This document shows positions 25,968 through 36,700 of a DNA stretch of 47,933 bases, piece after piece (the stretch's first letter is position 1; each line of letters starts with the position of its first letter). Source of the DNA: Deinococcus indicus (GTDB taxonomy: Bacteria > Deinococcota > Deinococci > Deinococcales > Deinococcaceae); contig NZ_NHMK01000023.1 of the NCBI RefSeq assembly GCF_002198095.1, positions 1 to 47,933 of the forward strand, read 5' to 3'. The position numbers and the translations under genes are program-made. The notes beneath the pieces were generated by a model. That model had not been told where the DNA came from and did no database searches. It saw only the letters and a list, made by a program, of their open reading frames with translations.

Positions 25968-28559
25968 ATGCTGGGCGACGTGAGGACCGTCATGCTAGGA
26001 GCGAGTACGTTGCCGGAGGTGCGCGGGACAGCGCTGACCCTGAACCGCCGCGCCGCAGCTCGGCTGGGCGTGCGGCCGCTGCGGTTGGACGCGCTGGCGC
26101 TGCGTGCGGTGCTGGACGCCGGGGAGGGGGTCGCGTCGCCGGCGCTGGCGCACCGCACGCTGACGCGGGCCGTGCAGGCGGAACTCGCGCCACGGGAGGC
26201 GGCGTTGACGGCCCGCGCCCTGTCGGGCGCGGTGCGGGAACTGCTGCGTGTGCAGGCGGACCTGGGGCGCCTCGAGCAGGTGGGCTCGGCGGCCGTGGCG
26301 CGTCTGGCGCGCGTGACGGCCGCGTACCGCACCGCGCTGCGCGGTCAGGGGCTGCTGGATGCCGTTGAGGTGGTGGGGCGCGCGGCGGAGCTGATCACGC
26401 CGCAGGTGCTGACGGTATTCGGGTACGTGCGGCTCTCCCCGGGGGAACTGGCCTTTCTGGACGCGGCGGCCGCGGAGGGAAGTGTGCTGGCCCTGCCGTG
26501 GGCTGAGCATGCCTACTTCGAGGAGAACCGCCGGGCCGCTGAGGCGCTCGCGGCGCGCGGCTGGACGGTGGATCCCAGTGGGGGAGAGGCCCCGGGTCTC
26601 GCGGGTGCGTTCCTGGGTCAGCCGGGCGCGGGCCGCGGGGAGCTCTTCGTCGCGGCGGATGAGGATCAGGAGGTGCGGGCTGCGCTGCGGCGCGTCAAGG
26701 GTCTGGTGCGTGGCGGTGTGCCTGCCGGTGACGTCGCGCTGGTCGTGCCGGACGATGACGTATGGGCGCCGCGCGTGCGGGCGGTCGCGCAGGAGTACGG
26801 GCTGCCGCTGCGGCTGTCCACGTCGCTCCCGCTGTCCCGGACCCGCCCGGGCCGCTGGCTGGAACGGGTACTGGCGGCCGTGGAGGACGGCGTGAGCTTC
26901 ACGTCGCTGGCCCGCGTGCTCGCCCACGCCCTCGACGCGGGCATGGACGGGCCGCTGTGGCGGCAGGTGCAGGCCGCCCGGCCAGGTGACCCGGCGGCGT
27001 GGGCGGCGCTGGGCATGGATGCCGGCGGGTTCGACTGGCCGGAGCAGGCCACGCGCGGCGCGTGGGTCGGGCGGATGGTGGCGTTGATCGAGTCGCGGGG
27101 CGTGGCGGACCGCGCCCGGAGGACTCAGGATCTGCTGGCCGTGAATTTCCTGCTGGCGGAACTGACGGTGCTGGCGGAACCGGCCGGGGAGACCCTCTCA
27201 CGTGAGGCGTTCGTTTCTGACCTGCGGGACCTGCTGAGCCTGGTGACGGTGCCGTCCGATCCAGGCACGCAGGGCGTGGAACTCCTGACCCTGCCGGGCC
27301 TGGTGGGCGCGCAGGTGCCGCACGTGTTCCTGCTCGGGGCGGTGGACGGCGCGCTGCCCGCGCGGCTGCAGGACGACCCGGCCCTGGACTTCATGGAGCG
27401 GAGACACCTGGCGGCGGCCGGGCACGCCCCGGTCGAGACGGCCGCTTCCCTGTCGCGGCGGGACGCCATGACGTTCTGGGCGGTTCTCGCGTCGGCGGGG
27501 CACCTGACGGTCAGTTACTCACGGGTGGGCCCGGGCGGGGAAGGGCATCCGAGTCCGTTTCTCGCGCCGCTTCCCCTGGACCGGGTCGCGGCGCCGGACG
27601 TGGCCTGCAGTCCGGAAGAGGCGCGCCGCGCCGCGCTGTGGCAGGGCGGCTACGTGGACGCCACGCTCCCGGGCGTGCAGGCGGCGCACGCGGTGGAGGT
27701 CCGGCGCATCAGTGCGCCCGACTATGACGAGTTCGACGGCCTGACCGGCCTGGCCCTGAACCCGGACGAGTGGACGTTCAGCGCGTCTCAGTTGGGGGTC
27801 CTGGGCCGCTGCACGTTCCGCTGGTGGCTGGAGTACGCGCTGCGTCTCAAGCCGGACGCGCCGGAAGGCGAACCGCTCGGCTTGGGGCGCCTGCGGCACG
27901 CGGCGCTCGCTCACGCCGCCCTCGCGGCCGCCCAGATTCCCGGGCGGGACGTGCGGGAGGTGATGCTCGGCGCGCTCGACGAGGGGCTGCGCCGCGCCGA
28001 GTCGGATCAGGGCTGGGCGCAGACGCCCGAGTGGACGCACGAGCGTCAGGACGTCCTCGGTGGGCTGCGCGGCGCGGTGCAGGGTGCTGGCTTCCTTGCG
28101 CCGGACGCGGCGCCCATCGCGGCCGAGCGTCCCTTCGCCGCGCCGTGGCGGGGTCTGCAGGTGCGGGGCGTCGTGGACCGCGTCGACCGGCTCGGCGAGC
28201 GGCTGCACCTCGTGGACTACAAGAGCGGCGTGAGCGCCCCCACCGGCGTGCAGGACAGCGCGGGGCGCCTGAACCTGGACGTGCAGCTCGCCCTGTACGC
28301 CGAGGCGGCCCTGCCGGCCCTGTACCCGGGCGCGCCGCTCGGCGGCGCGGCGTACGTGTCCCTGAAGACCGGCGCGGTCACCGCTCGGCTCAAGCTCGTC
28401 CCGGCGGAACTCGATGCGTTCACGGGGCGGGTCCGTCACGCCCTGGCCACCGGCGCGTTCCCGCCCCGCCCGGACGCGGCGCTGAGCACCTGCCGCACCT
28501 GCCCGTGGACGGGCGTGTGCCGCGGCGGGGAGCGCCTGCTCGCCAAGGGGCGCGCATGA
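25968..28559 (+). CDS. addB: AddB-like nuclease with Fe-S PD-(D/E)xK domain
   Basis: Up to 863 aa; ATG 25992 with GTGAGG 8 bp upstream is an equally good start. The first 600 residues look like an inactive UvrD-like helicase scaffold without a usable P-loop. The C-terminal domain is a RecB/AddB nuclease. It has Cys in LGRCTFRWW near 614 and the triplet CRTCPWTGVC near 841-850 for a 4Fe-4S cluster, His in GRLRHAALA, Asp in QVRGVVDRVDR, and the Asp-x-Lys of LVDYKSGV near 750. It should form a heterodimer with the AddA-like product whose start overlaps its stop (ATGA). The complex resects double-strand breaks. Confidence 0.85.
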   Translation: MLGDVRTVMLGASTLPEVRGTALTLNRRAAARLGVRPLRLDALALRAVLDAGEGVASPALAHRTLTRAVQAELAPREAALTARALSGAVRELLRVQADLGRLEQVGSAAVARLARVTAAYRTALRGQGLLDAVEVVGRAAELITPQVLTVFGYVRLSPGELAFLDAAAAEGSVLALPWAEHAYFEENRRAAEALAARGWTVDPSGGEAPGLAGAFLGQPGAGRGELFVAADEDQEVRAALRRVKGLVRGGVPAGDVALVVPDDDVWAPRVRAVAQEYGLPLRLSTSLPLSRTRPGRWLERVLAAVEDGVSFTSLARVLAHALDAGMDGPLWRQVQAARPGDPAAWAALGMDAGGFDWPEQATRGAWVGRMVALIESRGVADRARRTQDLLAVNFLLAELTVLAEPAGETLSREAFVSDLRDLLSLVTVPSDPGTQGVELLTLPGLVGAQVPHVFLLGAVDGALPARLQDDPALDFMERRHLAAAGHAPVETAASLSRRDAMTFWAVLASAGHLTVSYSRVGPGGEGHPSPFLAPLPLDRVAAPDVACSPEEARRAALWQGGYVDATLPGVQAAHAVEVRRISAPDYDEFDGLTGLALNPDEWTFSASQLGVLGRCTFRWWLEYALRLKPDAPEGEPLGLGRLRHAALAHAALAAAQIPGRDVREVMLGALDEGLRRAESDQGWAQTPEWTHERQDVLGGLRGAVQGAGFLAPDAAPIAAERPFAAPWRGLQVRGVVDRVDRLGERLHLVDYKSGVSAPTGVQDSAGRLNLDVQLALYAEAALPALYPGAPLGGAAYVSLKTGAVTARLKLVPAELDAFTGRVRHALATGAFPPRPDAALSTCRTCPWTGVCRGGERLLAKGRA

Positions 28560-31378
28560 GCCTCACGGACGCCCAGCGCGCCGCCGCGCACGCCCCCGGG
28601 AGTGTCACCGTGATGGCCGGGGCGGGCAGCGGCAAGACCCACATGCTGGTCTCCCGCTACCTGCATCACCTCGACACCCTCTCGCCGCTGCAGGTCGTGG
28701 CGACCACCTTCACGGAGAAGGCCGCCGCTGAACTGCGCGCCCGCATCCGCCGGGGCGTTCTCGCCTCACGGCCCGGGGACCTCGACACGCTCGCGGAACT
28801 CGAAGCGGCGCAGATCGGCACGATCCACGCGCTGTGCGCCCGGATCGTGCGCGACCATCCCAGCGCGGCGGGCGTCCGGCCGGACGCGGCGGTGCTTGAC
28901 GCCGGGCAGGCGCGCGTGTGGCGGTCCCGGCACCTGCGCGCCGCACTCGCCCAGCTGCCTACCCGCACCTTCCGGCACCTGCCGTTCACGCGGGTGGCGG
29001 CGCTGCTACCTGCCCTGCTCGACGATCCCCTGCTCACCCGGCGGGCCTTCGACGTGGGCCGCGGCCCCTGGGAAGACTGGGCGCAGCGGGCCCGTACGGA
29101 CGCCTACGTGGCCCTGACCGGTGACCCCGCCTGGCAGGGCGCGGTCGCCACTCTCCACGCGCACGCCGGGGAAGCCGGGGACCGCATCGAGGACGTCCGC
29201 CAGCGCGCCCTGACCCTGCTCGACGACCTCGCCGGCCCGGACCCCAGCGGCGCGGCTGAGGCGCTGATCGCCCTGCCCCTGACGGGCGGCAGCGCCAAGG
29301 CCTGGCCGGGCGGCGCGCTCCCTCTCGTCAAGGAGGCCGTCAAGACCCTGCGCGCACAGCTCAGCAGTGCCCTCGACGCCGGGCTGCTGATGCTCGCCCC
29401 GGGCAGCACCGACGAGTGGCTCGCCGCGGCGCTCCCTGACCTCGAGGCGGCGTTCACACACGTTCAGGAGCAGCTGGGCGAGCTCAAACGCCGCGCGGGC
29501 CTGCTGGACTTCGCAGACCTCGAAGTGCAAGCCCTGCGCGCCCTGGACGACCCGGCGGTCCTCGCGCACTACCACGCCCGCTGGCAGGCGTACCTCATCG
29601 ACGAGGCGCAGGACACCAACCCCGTGCAGGCCGAACTGCTCGAGCGGCTGGCCGGGCCCGCCCGGCGCACGCTCGTCGGCGACGAGAAGCAGAGCATCTA
29701 CGGATTCCGGCGCGCCGATCCGGCGTTGTTCCGCGCGGCCGGGAAACGCATCACGGAGGCCGGCGGCGCCTCGGTCGCCCTCGACCGCAGCTTCCGTACG
29801 CACGCCGGTCTGGTGGACGTCACCAACCGCATCTTCGGGCCGCTGCTCGGCGCGCTGCACACGCCCCTGCAGGCCGAGCGTCCCTCCCCGGGCGGCGTCA
29901 CCGCGCATGCCTGGCACCTGAGCGACACCAAACCCAAAGCGCGCGCCCAGGCCGCCGAAGCCGCGCACATCACCGCGCAGGTGCAGGCCCTGCTCGCCCT
30001 CCCGGAGTCCGGGCTGGGCAGACCGCTGCGTCCCGGTGACGTGGCGGTCCTCACGCGCGGCTGGGCAGCCCTGCGACCCATCGGGAAAGCCCTGGCCGCC
30101 GCCGGTATCCCCGTCCACGAGGCCGGCACCGGCTCCCTGCTCGCCACCCAGGAGGCCCGCGACGGCCTGGCCCTGCTCGCCGCTGCCTCCCACCACGACC
30201 CGGCCGCCCTGGTGGCCGTTCTGCGCTCCCCGCTGGGCGGCGCGGACGACACCGCCATCTGGGACCTCGTGCGCGCCGCCAGTGACAGTGACCTGTTCAC
30301 AGCCCTCGCCGCCTCCAGCGACCCCCGACTCGAACGGTCCAGGACCCTGATGGCCGACCTGCGCCGCCTCGCCCGGCACGAACCTCCCAGCGCGCTGCTG
30401 CGCCGCGCCGATTACCTCACCGGGTACACGGCCGTCCTCGCGAACCTCTGGGACGCCGAGCGCAGAAGTGCCGACTGGCGAGGCTTCACGGACTTCGTCC
30501 AGGACCTCGAGCGCCAGCACGAGGACACCTTCACCGTCGTCCAGGTGCTGCGTGAAACGCTCGACGCGGGCGTGGACGTTCCCCGCCCACTTCTGGAAGC
30601 CGGGGACGCCGTCACGCTCACCACCATGCACTCCAGCAAGGGCCTGGAATGGCCGGTCGTGATCACCGCGAACCTCGACTGGTCCCCCCCTCCCGAAACG
30701 GCCGACCTGCTCCTCGACGCCGACCTCGGTGTCGGCCTGCGCCGCGATCAGCAGGCGAGCGTGCCCTGGACCCTCATCGCTGCGCGCCGCCGCGCCCGCG
30801 AAGACGCCGAAGCGCGCCGGCTGCTGTACGTCGCCCTCACCCGCGCCCGCGACCACCTGATCCTCACCGCGGGCGCCCCGCCCAAACGCGGCTCACTCCT
30901 GGACCTGCTCGTTCCTGGGCTCTCAGCCGCCGGCGTGCCCCTCACCGAGCGAACCGCCGCAGACGCCACCGGTGAGCCCGCGCCCCCGGTGGACCCACCG
31001 GCCGCGCCACCCGTCAGCGCCTACTGGACCGACCCGGTCCACCTCGGCGAGTCGCTGCCCACCGCCACGACCGCCGCCGCGCCCCCGACGACCGCCCAGT
31101 CGGACGCCGACTGGGCAGAGCTGCTCGACCTGCTCGACCCCACCTGGACCGCCTGGGCCGCCGCGCTCGCCAGCTGCGGCGTACCCGCCCCCAGCGACGT
31201 CCACGTCGACCTGCCCGTCGCGGGACGCGTCTCCGGGCACAGCGCCCTGATGCTCTGGCGCCGCGCAGGTGGTGACGTCCTGCTCGTCGACACCGCCCCC
31301 CCCGGGACACGCGCCCTCACCGTTCACCTGACCGACGATCCCGCCGACGTCGCCCGCCGCCTCCACGACCTGCTGTAA
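28556..31378 (+). CDS. addA: AddA-like UvrD-family helicase lacking a visible nuclease domain
   Basis: A 940-aa helicase starting at the ATG that overlaps the addB stop. Motifs in order: Q-motif LTDAQRAAA, Walker A MAGAGSGKTHML (22), TTFTEKAAAELRAR, YLIDEAQDTN (347), VGDEKQSIYGFR, LDRSFRT, LTTMHSSKGLEWPVVI (688), and LLYVALTRARDHLIL (755). In classical AddA the last 200 residues carry a second nuclease with a DYKT-type site. Here the C terminus is proline- and alanine-rich and lacks it. The complex would thus have a single nuclease. A much longer open frame upstream in this phase is an artefact inside addB. Confidence 0.88.
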   Translation: MSLTDAQRAAAHAPGSVTVMAGAGSGKTHMLVSRYLHHLDTLSPLQVVATTFTEKAAAELRARIRRGVLASRPGDLDTLAELEAAQIGTIHALCARIVRDHPSAAGVRPDAAVLDAGQARVWRSRHLRAALAQLPTRTFRHLPFTRVAALLPALLDDPLLTRRAFDVGRGPWEDWAQRARTDAYVALTGDPAWQGAVATLHAHAGEAGDRIEDVRQRALTLLDDLAGPDPSGAAEALIALPLTGGSAKAWPGGALPLVKEAVKTLRAQLSSALDAGLLMLAPGSTDEWLAAALPDLEAAFTHVQEQLGELKRRAGLLDFADLEVQALRALDDPAVLAHYHARWQAYLIDEAQDTNPVQAELLERLAGPARRTLVGDEKQSIYGFRRADPALFRAAGKRITEAGGASVALDRSFRTHAGLVDVTNRIFGPLLGALHTPLQAERPSPGGVTAHAWHLSDTKPKARAQAAEAAHITAQVQALLALPESGLGRPLRPGDVAVLTRGWAALRPIGKALAAAGIPVHEAGTGSLLATQEARDGLALLAAASHHDPAALVAVLRSPLGGADDTAIWDLVRAASDSDLFTALAASSDPRLERSRTLMADLRRLARHEPPSALLRRADYLTGYTAVLANLWDAERRSADWRGFTDFVQDLERQHEDTFTVVQVLRETLDAGVDVPRPLLEAGDAVTLTTMHSSKGLEWPVVITANLDWSPPPETADLLLDADLGVGLRRDQQASVPWTLIAARRRAREDAEARRLLYVALTRARDHLILTAGAPPKRGSLLDLLVPGLSAAGVPLTERTAADATGEPAPPVDPPAAPPVSAYWTDPVHLGESLPTATTAAAPPTTAQSDADWAELLDLLDPTWTAWAAALASCGVPAPSDVHVDLPVAGRVSGHSALMLWRRAGGDVLLVDTAPPGTRALTVHLTDDPADVARRLHDLL

Positions 31379-31388
31379 GGACCCCGCC

Positions 31389-33431
31389 ATGCGCCTGATT
31401 CCCGCCCGCACCTTCCAGAAAAGCATCGACCGTCTCGACGCGCAGTCCCAGCAGGTCATCAAGACCACCGTCATGGACCTCTACTTCGACCTGGCCTCGC
31501 AGGGCAAACCCCGCGCCAGCCTGCGTTTCCACAAACTCGACCGCACCGTCCAGGACCCCGGCATCCGCAGCGTCTCCGCGAGCGGAGACCTGCGCGTCAT
31601 CCTCCACCAGAGCGGAGACACCTTCGTCCTCCTGCACGCCGACCACCACGACGCCGCGTACGACTGGGCCTCCCGCCGCCGCCTGCAAGCCAATCCCGTC
31701 ACCGGCGCCATGCAACTCATCGACATCGAAGAAATTACCCAGGTCGTCACCCGCCAGGTCACCCACACCCAGACCTTTCTCTTCCGCGAGCATGAACCGA
31801 GCTACCTGATGTCCCTTGGCGTACCCGAAGCGTACGTCGACGCCGTCCGCCACGCCACGACCGAGAACTTCGACACGCTCTTCGGCGTGCTGCCCGACGA
31901 GGCCAGCGACCGCCTGCTCGCCCTGATGGACGGTGAACTCGTCCTCCCGCCTGTTCCAGTCCCCACCGGGGGCGACCCCTACGCCCACCCGGACGCCCAG
32001 CGGCACTTCCGTCTCACCACCGACGAACGCGACCTCCAGCAGGCACTCGACGGCCGCTGGGAGGAGTGGACCGTGTTCCTCCACCCGGCCCAGCGGCACC
32101 TCGCCGAGCGCGCCCAGAGCGGCCCGGTCCGCGTGACCGGCAGCGCCGGTACCGGCAAGACCGTCGTGGCCCTCCACCGCGCCGCCCACCTTGCCCAGCG
32201 CCCGGATGCCCGCTTACTGCTCACCTCCTACAGCCGCACGCTCGCCACCCGCCTGGCCGAGAAGCTCACCCTGCTGCTCCCCGACCCGCGCACGCGTGAA
32301 CGCGTCACCGTCCTGAACCTCCACCGCCTCGCCCTGCAACTCGCCCGCGACTTCCACCTTCCCCACCAGCAACTCCGGGATGACGAGGTCACAGGCGCCC
32401 TCACCCGCGCTGCCCATACAGTCGGTACCGACCTCCCCCTGAGCTTCCTGCGGGCCGAATGGAACGCCATCATCGAACCGCGCGGCCTGCGAACCTGGGA
32501 GGACTACCGCGCCGCCCCCCGCACCGGCCGCGGCGTGCCCCTCGGCGCGCGGCAACGCAAAGCCGCCTGGACCGTTTTCGAAACCATGCAGGCTGACCTG
32601 CGCGCCTCCGGACAGACCACCTGGAGTCTGCTCTGCCACGACGTCGCCGACGCCCTCGCCGCCCGACCCTTTCCGTTCACTCATGTGGTCGCCGACGAAA
32701 CGCAGGACCTCGGCCCAGCGGAACTGCGCCTCCTGCGCGCCCTGACTGCCACGGGACCGGACGACCTGTTCCTGTGCGCCGATCCCGGCCAGCGCATCTA
32801 CCGCGCCCGGCACTCCTGGCTGTCCAGCGGCATCGACGTGCGCGGCCGCTCCAGCCGCCTGCGCATCAACTACCGCACTTCCCGGGAGATCCGCCACGTT
32901 GCCGACCGCGTCCTCGGCGATGTCCGCAGCGAAGAGGACCTCCCCGAATCCCGCCGCACCGCCAACCGCTTCAGCGGCCCCGTCCCACAGACACAGCGGT
33001 ACGACACCCGCGCCGCAGAACTGGCCGGCCTGACCCACTGGATCCGCGACCGGCTCGCCAGTGGCCTGCGCCCCGGTGAAGTTGCCGTCTTCACCCGCGC
33101 CCGCCCTGGCGACCGCGCCGCAGCCCTCCAGGCCGCTCTCGACCTGCCCGTCCAGACCCTGGAAGGCGACGGCGCTCACCGCCCCGACCACCTGACCCTC
33201 ACCACCATGCACCGCGCCAAAGGCCTCGAATTCCGCGCCGTCGCCATCAGCGACGCCTCCGACGGAGTGCTGCCATCCCCGACAGCTCTACGGGACACAG
33301 AGGACCCGGCTGACCGGGAGGCCGCCTTACAGCAGGAACGGCAACTGCTCTACGTCGCGCTGACCCGTGCGCGCGAACACCTCCTTGTCACCCACGTCGG
33401 CGAGCCCAGCCCCTTTCTGGATCTCAACTGA
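31389..33431 (+). CDS. RelE-like domain fused to a UvrD/Rep-type helicase
   Basis: A 680-aa fusion. Residues 1-95 look like a RelE/ParE toxin fold (IPARTFQKSIDRLDAQSQQ, then GIRSVSASGDLRVILHQSGDTFVLLHADHHDAAYDWA). Residues about 230-670 are an SF1 helicase: Walker A VTGSAGTGKTVVALHRAA (250), VVADETQDLGPAEL (434), LTTMHRAKGLEFRAV (604) and LLYVALTRAREHLLV (653). It follows addA by 10 bp and is likely in the same operon. Whether the toxin-like part is active or only a nucleic-acid-binding module is unknown. Confidence 0.85.
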   Translation: MRLIPARTFQKSIDRLDAQSQQVIKTTVMDLYFDLASQGKPRASLRFHKLDRTVQDPGIRSVSASGDLRVILHQSGDTFVLLHADHHDAAYDWASRRRLQANPVTGAMQLIDIEEITQVVTRQVTHTQTFLFREHEPSYLMSLGVPEAYVDAVRHATTENFDTLFGVLPDEASDRLLALMDGELVLPPVPVPTGGDPYAHPDAQRHFRLTTDERDLQQALDGRWEEWTVFLHPAQRHLAERAQSGPVRVTGSAGTGKTVVALHRAAHLAQRPDARLLLTSYSRTLATRLAEKLTLLLPDPRTRERVTVLNLHRLALQLARDFHLPHQQLRDDEVTGALTRAAHTVGTDLPLSFLRAEWNAIIEPRGLRTWEDYRAAPRTGRGVPLGARQRKAAWTVFETMQADLRASGQTTWSLLCHDVADALAARPFPFTHVVADETQDLGPAELRLLRALTATGPDDLFLCADPGQRIYRARHSWLSSGIDVRGRSSRLRINYRTSREIRHVADRVLGDVRSEEDLPESRRTANRFSGPVPQTQRYDTRAAELAGLTHWIRDRLASGLRPGEVAVFTRARPGDRAAALQAALDLPVQTLEGDGAHRPDHLTLTTMHRAKGLEFRAVAISDASDGVLPSPTALRDTEDPADREAALQQERQLLYVALTRAREHLLVTHVGEPSPFLDLN

Positions 33432-33504
33432 TACGAATAGCACTCGGGGAAGCTGACGCAACACGCAAAGATTTCAGTTCAGATAGCTCTATTCCCTCAA
33501 ACGA

Positions 33505-33666
33505 GTGACCGTCGACTGGCACCTGCGGGAACAGGCCCGCGCGAACCTGCGCCGGATGGTCAAACGGGTGCTGCGCAAGCACGGGTACCCGCCAGACAAG
33601 CAGGAGACCGCCAGCCGCACCGTGATCGAGCAGGCCGAGCTGTTCGCCCAGCACGCCGCCGACTGA
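33505..33666 (+). pseudogene. hsdR 3' remnant (type I restriction subunit C terminus)
   Basis: Fifty-three codons reading [20 protein letters not shown] followed by [13 protein letters not shown] and a [11 protein letters not shown] helix. This is the conserved C-terminal end (DUF3387-type) of type I restriction enzyme R subunits. It starts abruptly without a convincing upstream frame, and nothing else of an hsd locus is present, so it is a leftover of a deleted or replaced system. Confidence 0.8.
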
Positions 33667-33720
33667 GCGGCCGGGCAAATAAGCTCACCTCACGGTCAGT
33701 TGTGGGGTAGCCTGCCGGGC

Positions 33721-36700
33721 ATGACCGAGCGTGTCCACCAGCTCCAGCGGAAAGCGGGCCTGCCCCGGCGCGCCGCCCAGGCGGAACTGCCGTCAGCCGC
33801 CGAGTCCCTGGACACCCAGGCCCGCGCTCTGCAGCGGCACACCACCCGCCCGCAGACCGCCCAGCGGCAGGTGGCGGCGCCCGCGCTGCGCGCCGCCGCC
33901 CTGGACAGGCAGGAACAGGCCCGCCTGGAGGGCCAGCGGGGTCTCCTGCAGCGGCAGGTCGACGCACTCGGCCCTGTCGCCCCCCTGCAACGCCAGCCGC
34001 AGCCGGAGGTTCCAGCCCGGCCCGCAACGCCCGGTGACTGGGTGACGGTCATGCGCGCCCGCGCCGAGGAGGTGCAGGGGCAGCCGCTGGACGCCCGCGC
34101 CCACGCGCAGTTCACGGCGTTGCAACGGCAGGTGGCCCAGACGCTCGCGCAGGGCTTCCGGACGGACCGTGGCGAGCCAGCAGCCCGGTACGCCGCGTAC
34201 GGGACGCACCTCGCCACCCTGCAACGGCACGCCGTGAGTGCCCCGGTATCCCGTGTGATGCTGGGCCTGGTTTCCCCGGCGGAACGCCTGCCGTTGCAGC
34301 GCGCGGCCGACGAGGCGCTGCAACGCTTCCAGGCCCAGGACCGGGCCGCCCTGAACTTCGACACCCTGCAGACCCTTCAGAGGCAACTGGCTGAACTGGA
34401 CGCCGAGGCCACCCAGCCCGTCCTACAACGAATCCAGGCCAAGCGTGGGGGCGGCAATCCCCTCCCGGAAGCGGTCCAGCGTCACTTGGAGCAGGGCCTG
34501 AACCACGACCTGAGCCGCGTGCGGATCCATGACGATGCGGAAGCGGACAAGCTGGCCAAGGGAGTGAACGCGATCGCGTTCACGACGGGCATGGACATCT
34601 TCTTCCAGGCGGGGCGGTTCAATCCGAATACGAGGGGCGGTTTGGAACTGCTGGCGCACGAGGTCACGCACACCGTGCAGCAGAGTCGAGGCAAGGTCGG
34701 CCCAGGCGTCGACCCGGACGCCGGCCTGGAAAGCGAAGCGCAGACCATGGGGGCGCGCCTGGCGGCCCGGATGCCTGCGGTGGACCGACCCGCGACCAGT
34801 CGGCGCCGCACACGTCCCGCATTCACACCGACCACGACGTTTCAACGGCGGGCAGCCGGCACACCTGCTCTCCAGGCACCGCCACTCGTCAGCGTCGGCC
34901 GGGTCGGCATCATCAAGCACTCCGACGGCGCAAACCTCCGCGAGCAACCCAATCCACAGGCCAGGAAGGTGACCCCCAGTCCGGTGCCTGTCGGCACGAA
35001 AGTCGGCGTGATCAGCCAGACCTCGGACGGCTGGAGTCGCGTTTCCCTGCCGTCCGGTCTGAACGGCTGGTTGCAGACCGTTCGCGTCACGACCGACCTG
35101 CCGGACCCGGGTTCCCGGCTCATCCGGGTGGCGGAGCAGAGCACGGCCATCGGTGTGGCAGAGCGGTACTACCGACCACTGATCCGTCCAGGGCAGGACC
35201 TGCGGTACTACGTGAACGTCCTTGAGCAGGTAAACCGCCAGCGGGGGACGGGCGCCTTCCAGTCGGGTCAGGCCCTCAAGGCGGGGAGTCTGCTCTGGAT
35301 TCCCGGCGCGGCGTACGCGCAGACGCTGGCAGGCACCGTTCAGTCCGGATCCATCACTGGGGGCGCACTGGCGCGAGTGAACACCGCCATGGGGCAAAGT
35401 CCAGGCGCGAACATCATGCGCTCCGTCCTGGAATCACCTCAGTACGTGAAGGAAGTGCTCGGCGAGGCGTGGGAGACCGTCAAACAGCACTGGCCCGTGA
35501 TTCTGGCGACGACCACCGCGCTGATCGGGGCGGAACTGCTGGTGGGGGCACTGGCAGCTGCGCCCGAACCCACGACCATCACGAAATTCCTGGCGGTGGG
35601 CCTCCAGGGCATCATCACCGTCATTGCGGGTGCCGGGGCGGTCGCCTCCGGCATGGCGGCCTTGAAGGCTGGGGGGACGTGGTTGCGGACTGCCTGGACG
35701 TCCAAGGGCAATGCCACGCAGATCAAGGTGGCCGCCAAAGCGTTCCTGACGATGATCGCGCAGGCCGTGCTGGCCGTCGCCAGCGCCGCTGGAGTGCGTG
35801 CCAGCGCGGGGAGAACGACCGCGCTGCGTGGCCTGTATACCCAAGAGCAACTGGTCGCCCAGATCGGCAACAAGGCCACGTATCAGGCGCTGATGGATAC
35901 CCTGGTCGCCCGGGGCGTCAAGAACAACAATGCCCAGATCCTCGGCAACCTCCTGAAGAAAGTACCGAACCCGGCTGAACTGAAAGGCTTCCTCGTGAAG
36001 ACCGACAGTCCCACCGAGCTCCTCAGCGCCCTGAATGACTACCCACTCACCAGTTTCCGCATCACGCTTCAAAGCGTCGACCGGGTCAAGGTGAGCACGC
36101 TGATCACCCTGATGAAGAAGGTGCCAGATCCTCTCGAACTCAAACTGTTCCTGAAGAAGACGGGCAACCCGGGAGAACTCCTCTCCCTGATCAACACCTA
36201 CTCCGCGGCGGCCGTGCGAGCGGGTCTGCGAGAAATCGACGGTGTCAGCATCAAACCGCAGTTCGCGCTCCGTCTCCTGCGCATCAAACTCAAGGAACCG
36301 ATCCCGACACGCCGCATGACCCCAGCACAGGCGGAGTTCCTCAACAAGCCGCTGCCACGACTTCCCGTGAATCCGACGGACGCCCAGAAAAAGGCCTATC
36401 AAGCTGAGATGAACGCGAGAGGGGCCGTACTGGACAGCTTCTATCAAGGAAGGCAGCCCACGACACTGAAGAACGCCACGCCCGGACAACTGGCCAAGGA
36501 TCAGGCGCTCGGTTTGGAGTACAAGGCACTACTGGACGACATCCTGAAAGACGCTCAATACGTGTACCGCGCGATGCACAGCGACGACCTGAAGTACTAC
36601 ACGGCCGCCGGGAAGATCGAACGGCCTGGCTACATGACCAATGTCATGCCCCAGGACGCGAACGAGATTGCTTACCTCGCCCAGATCGAAGGGCGCTGGT

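Noticed and set aside
27770..28555. N-terminal extension of addA to 27770
   Set aside because: This segment overlaps the AddB nuclease domain in another frame and is low complexity; the ATGA overlap at 28556 is the natural start.
29006..30856. Minus-strand 616-aa open frame
   Set aside because: Glycine-rich shadow of addA; the plus frame contains all SF1 helicase motifs.
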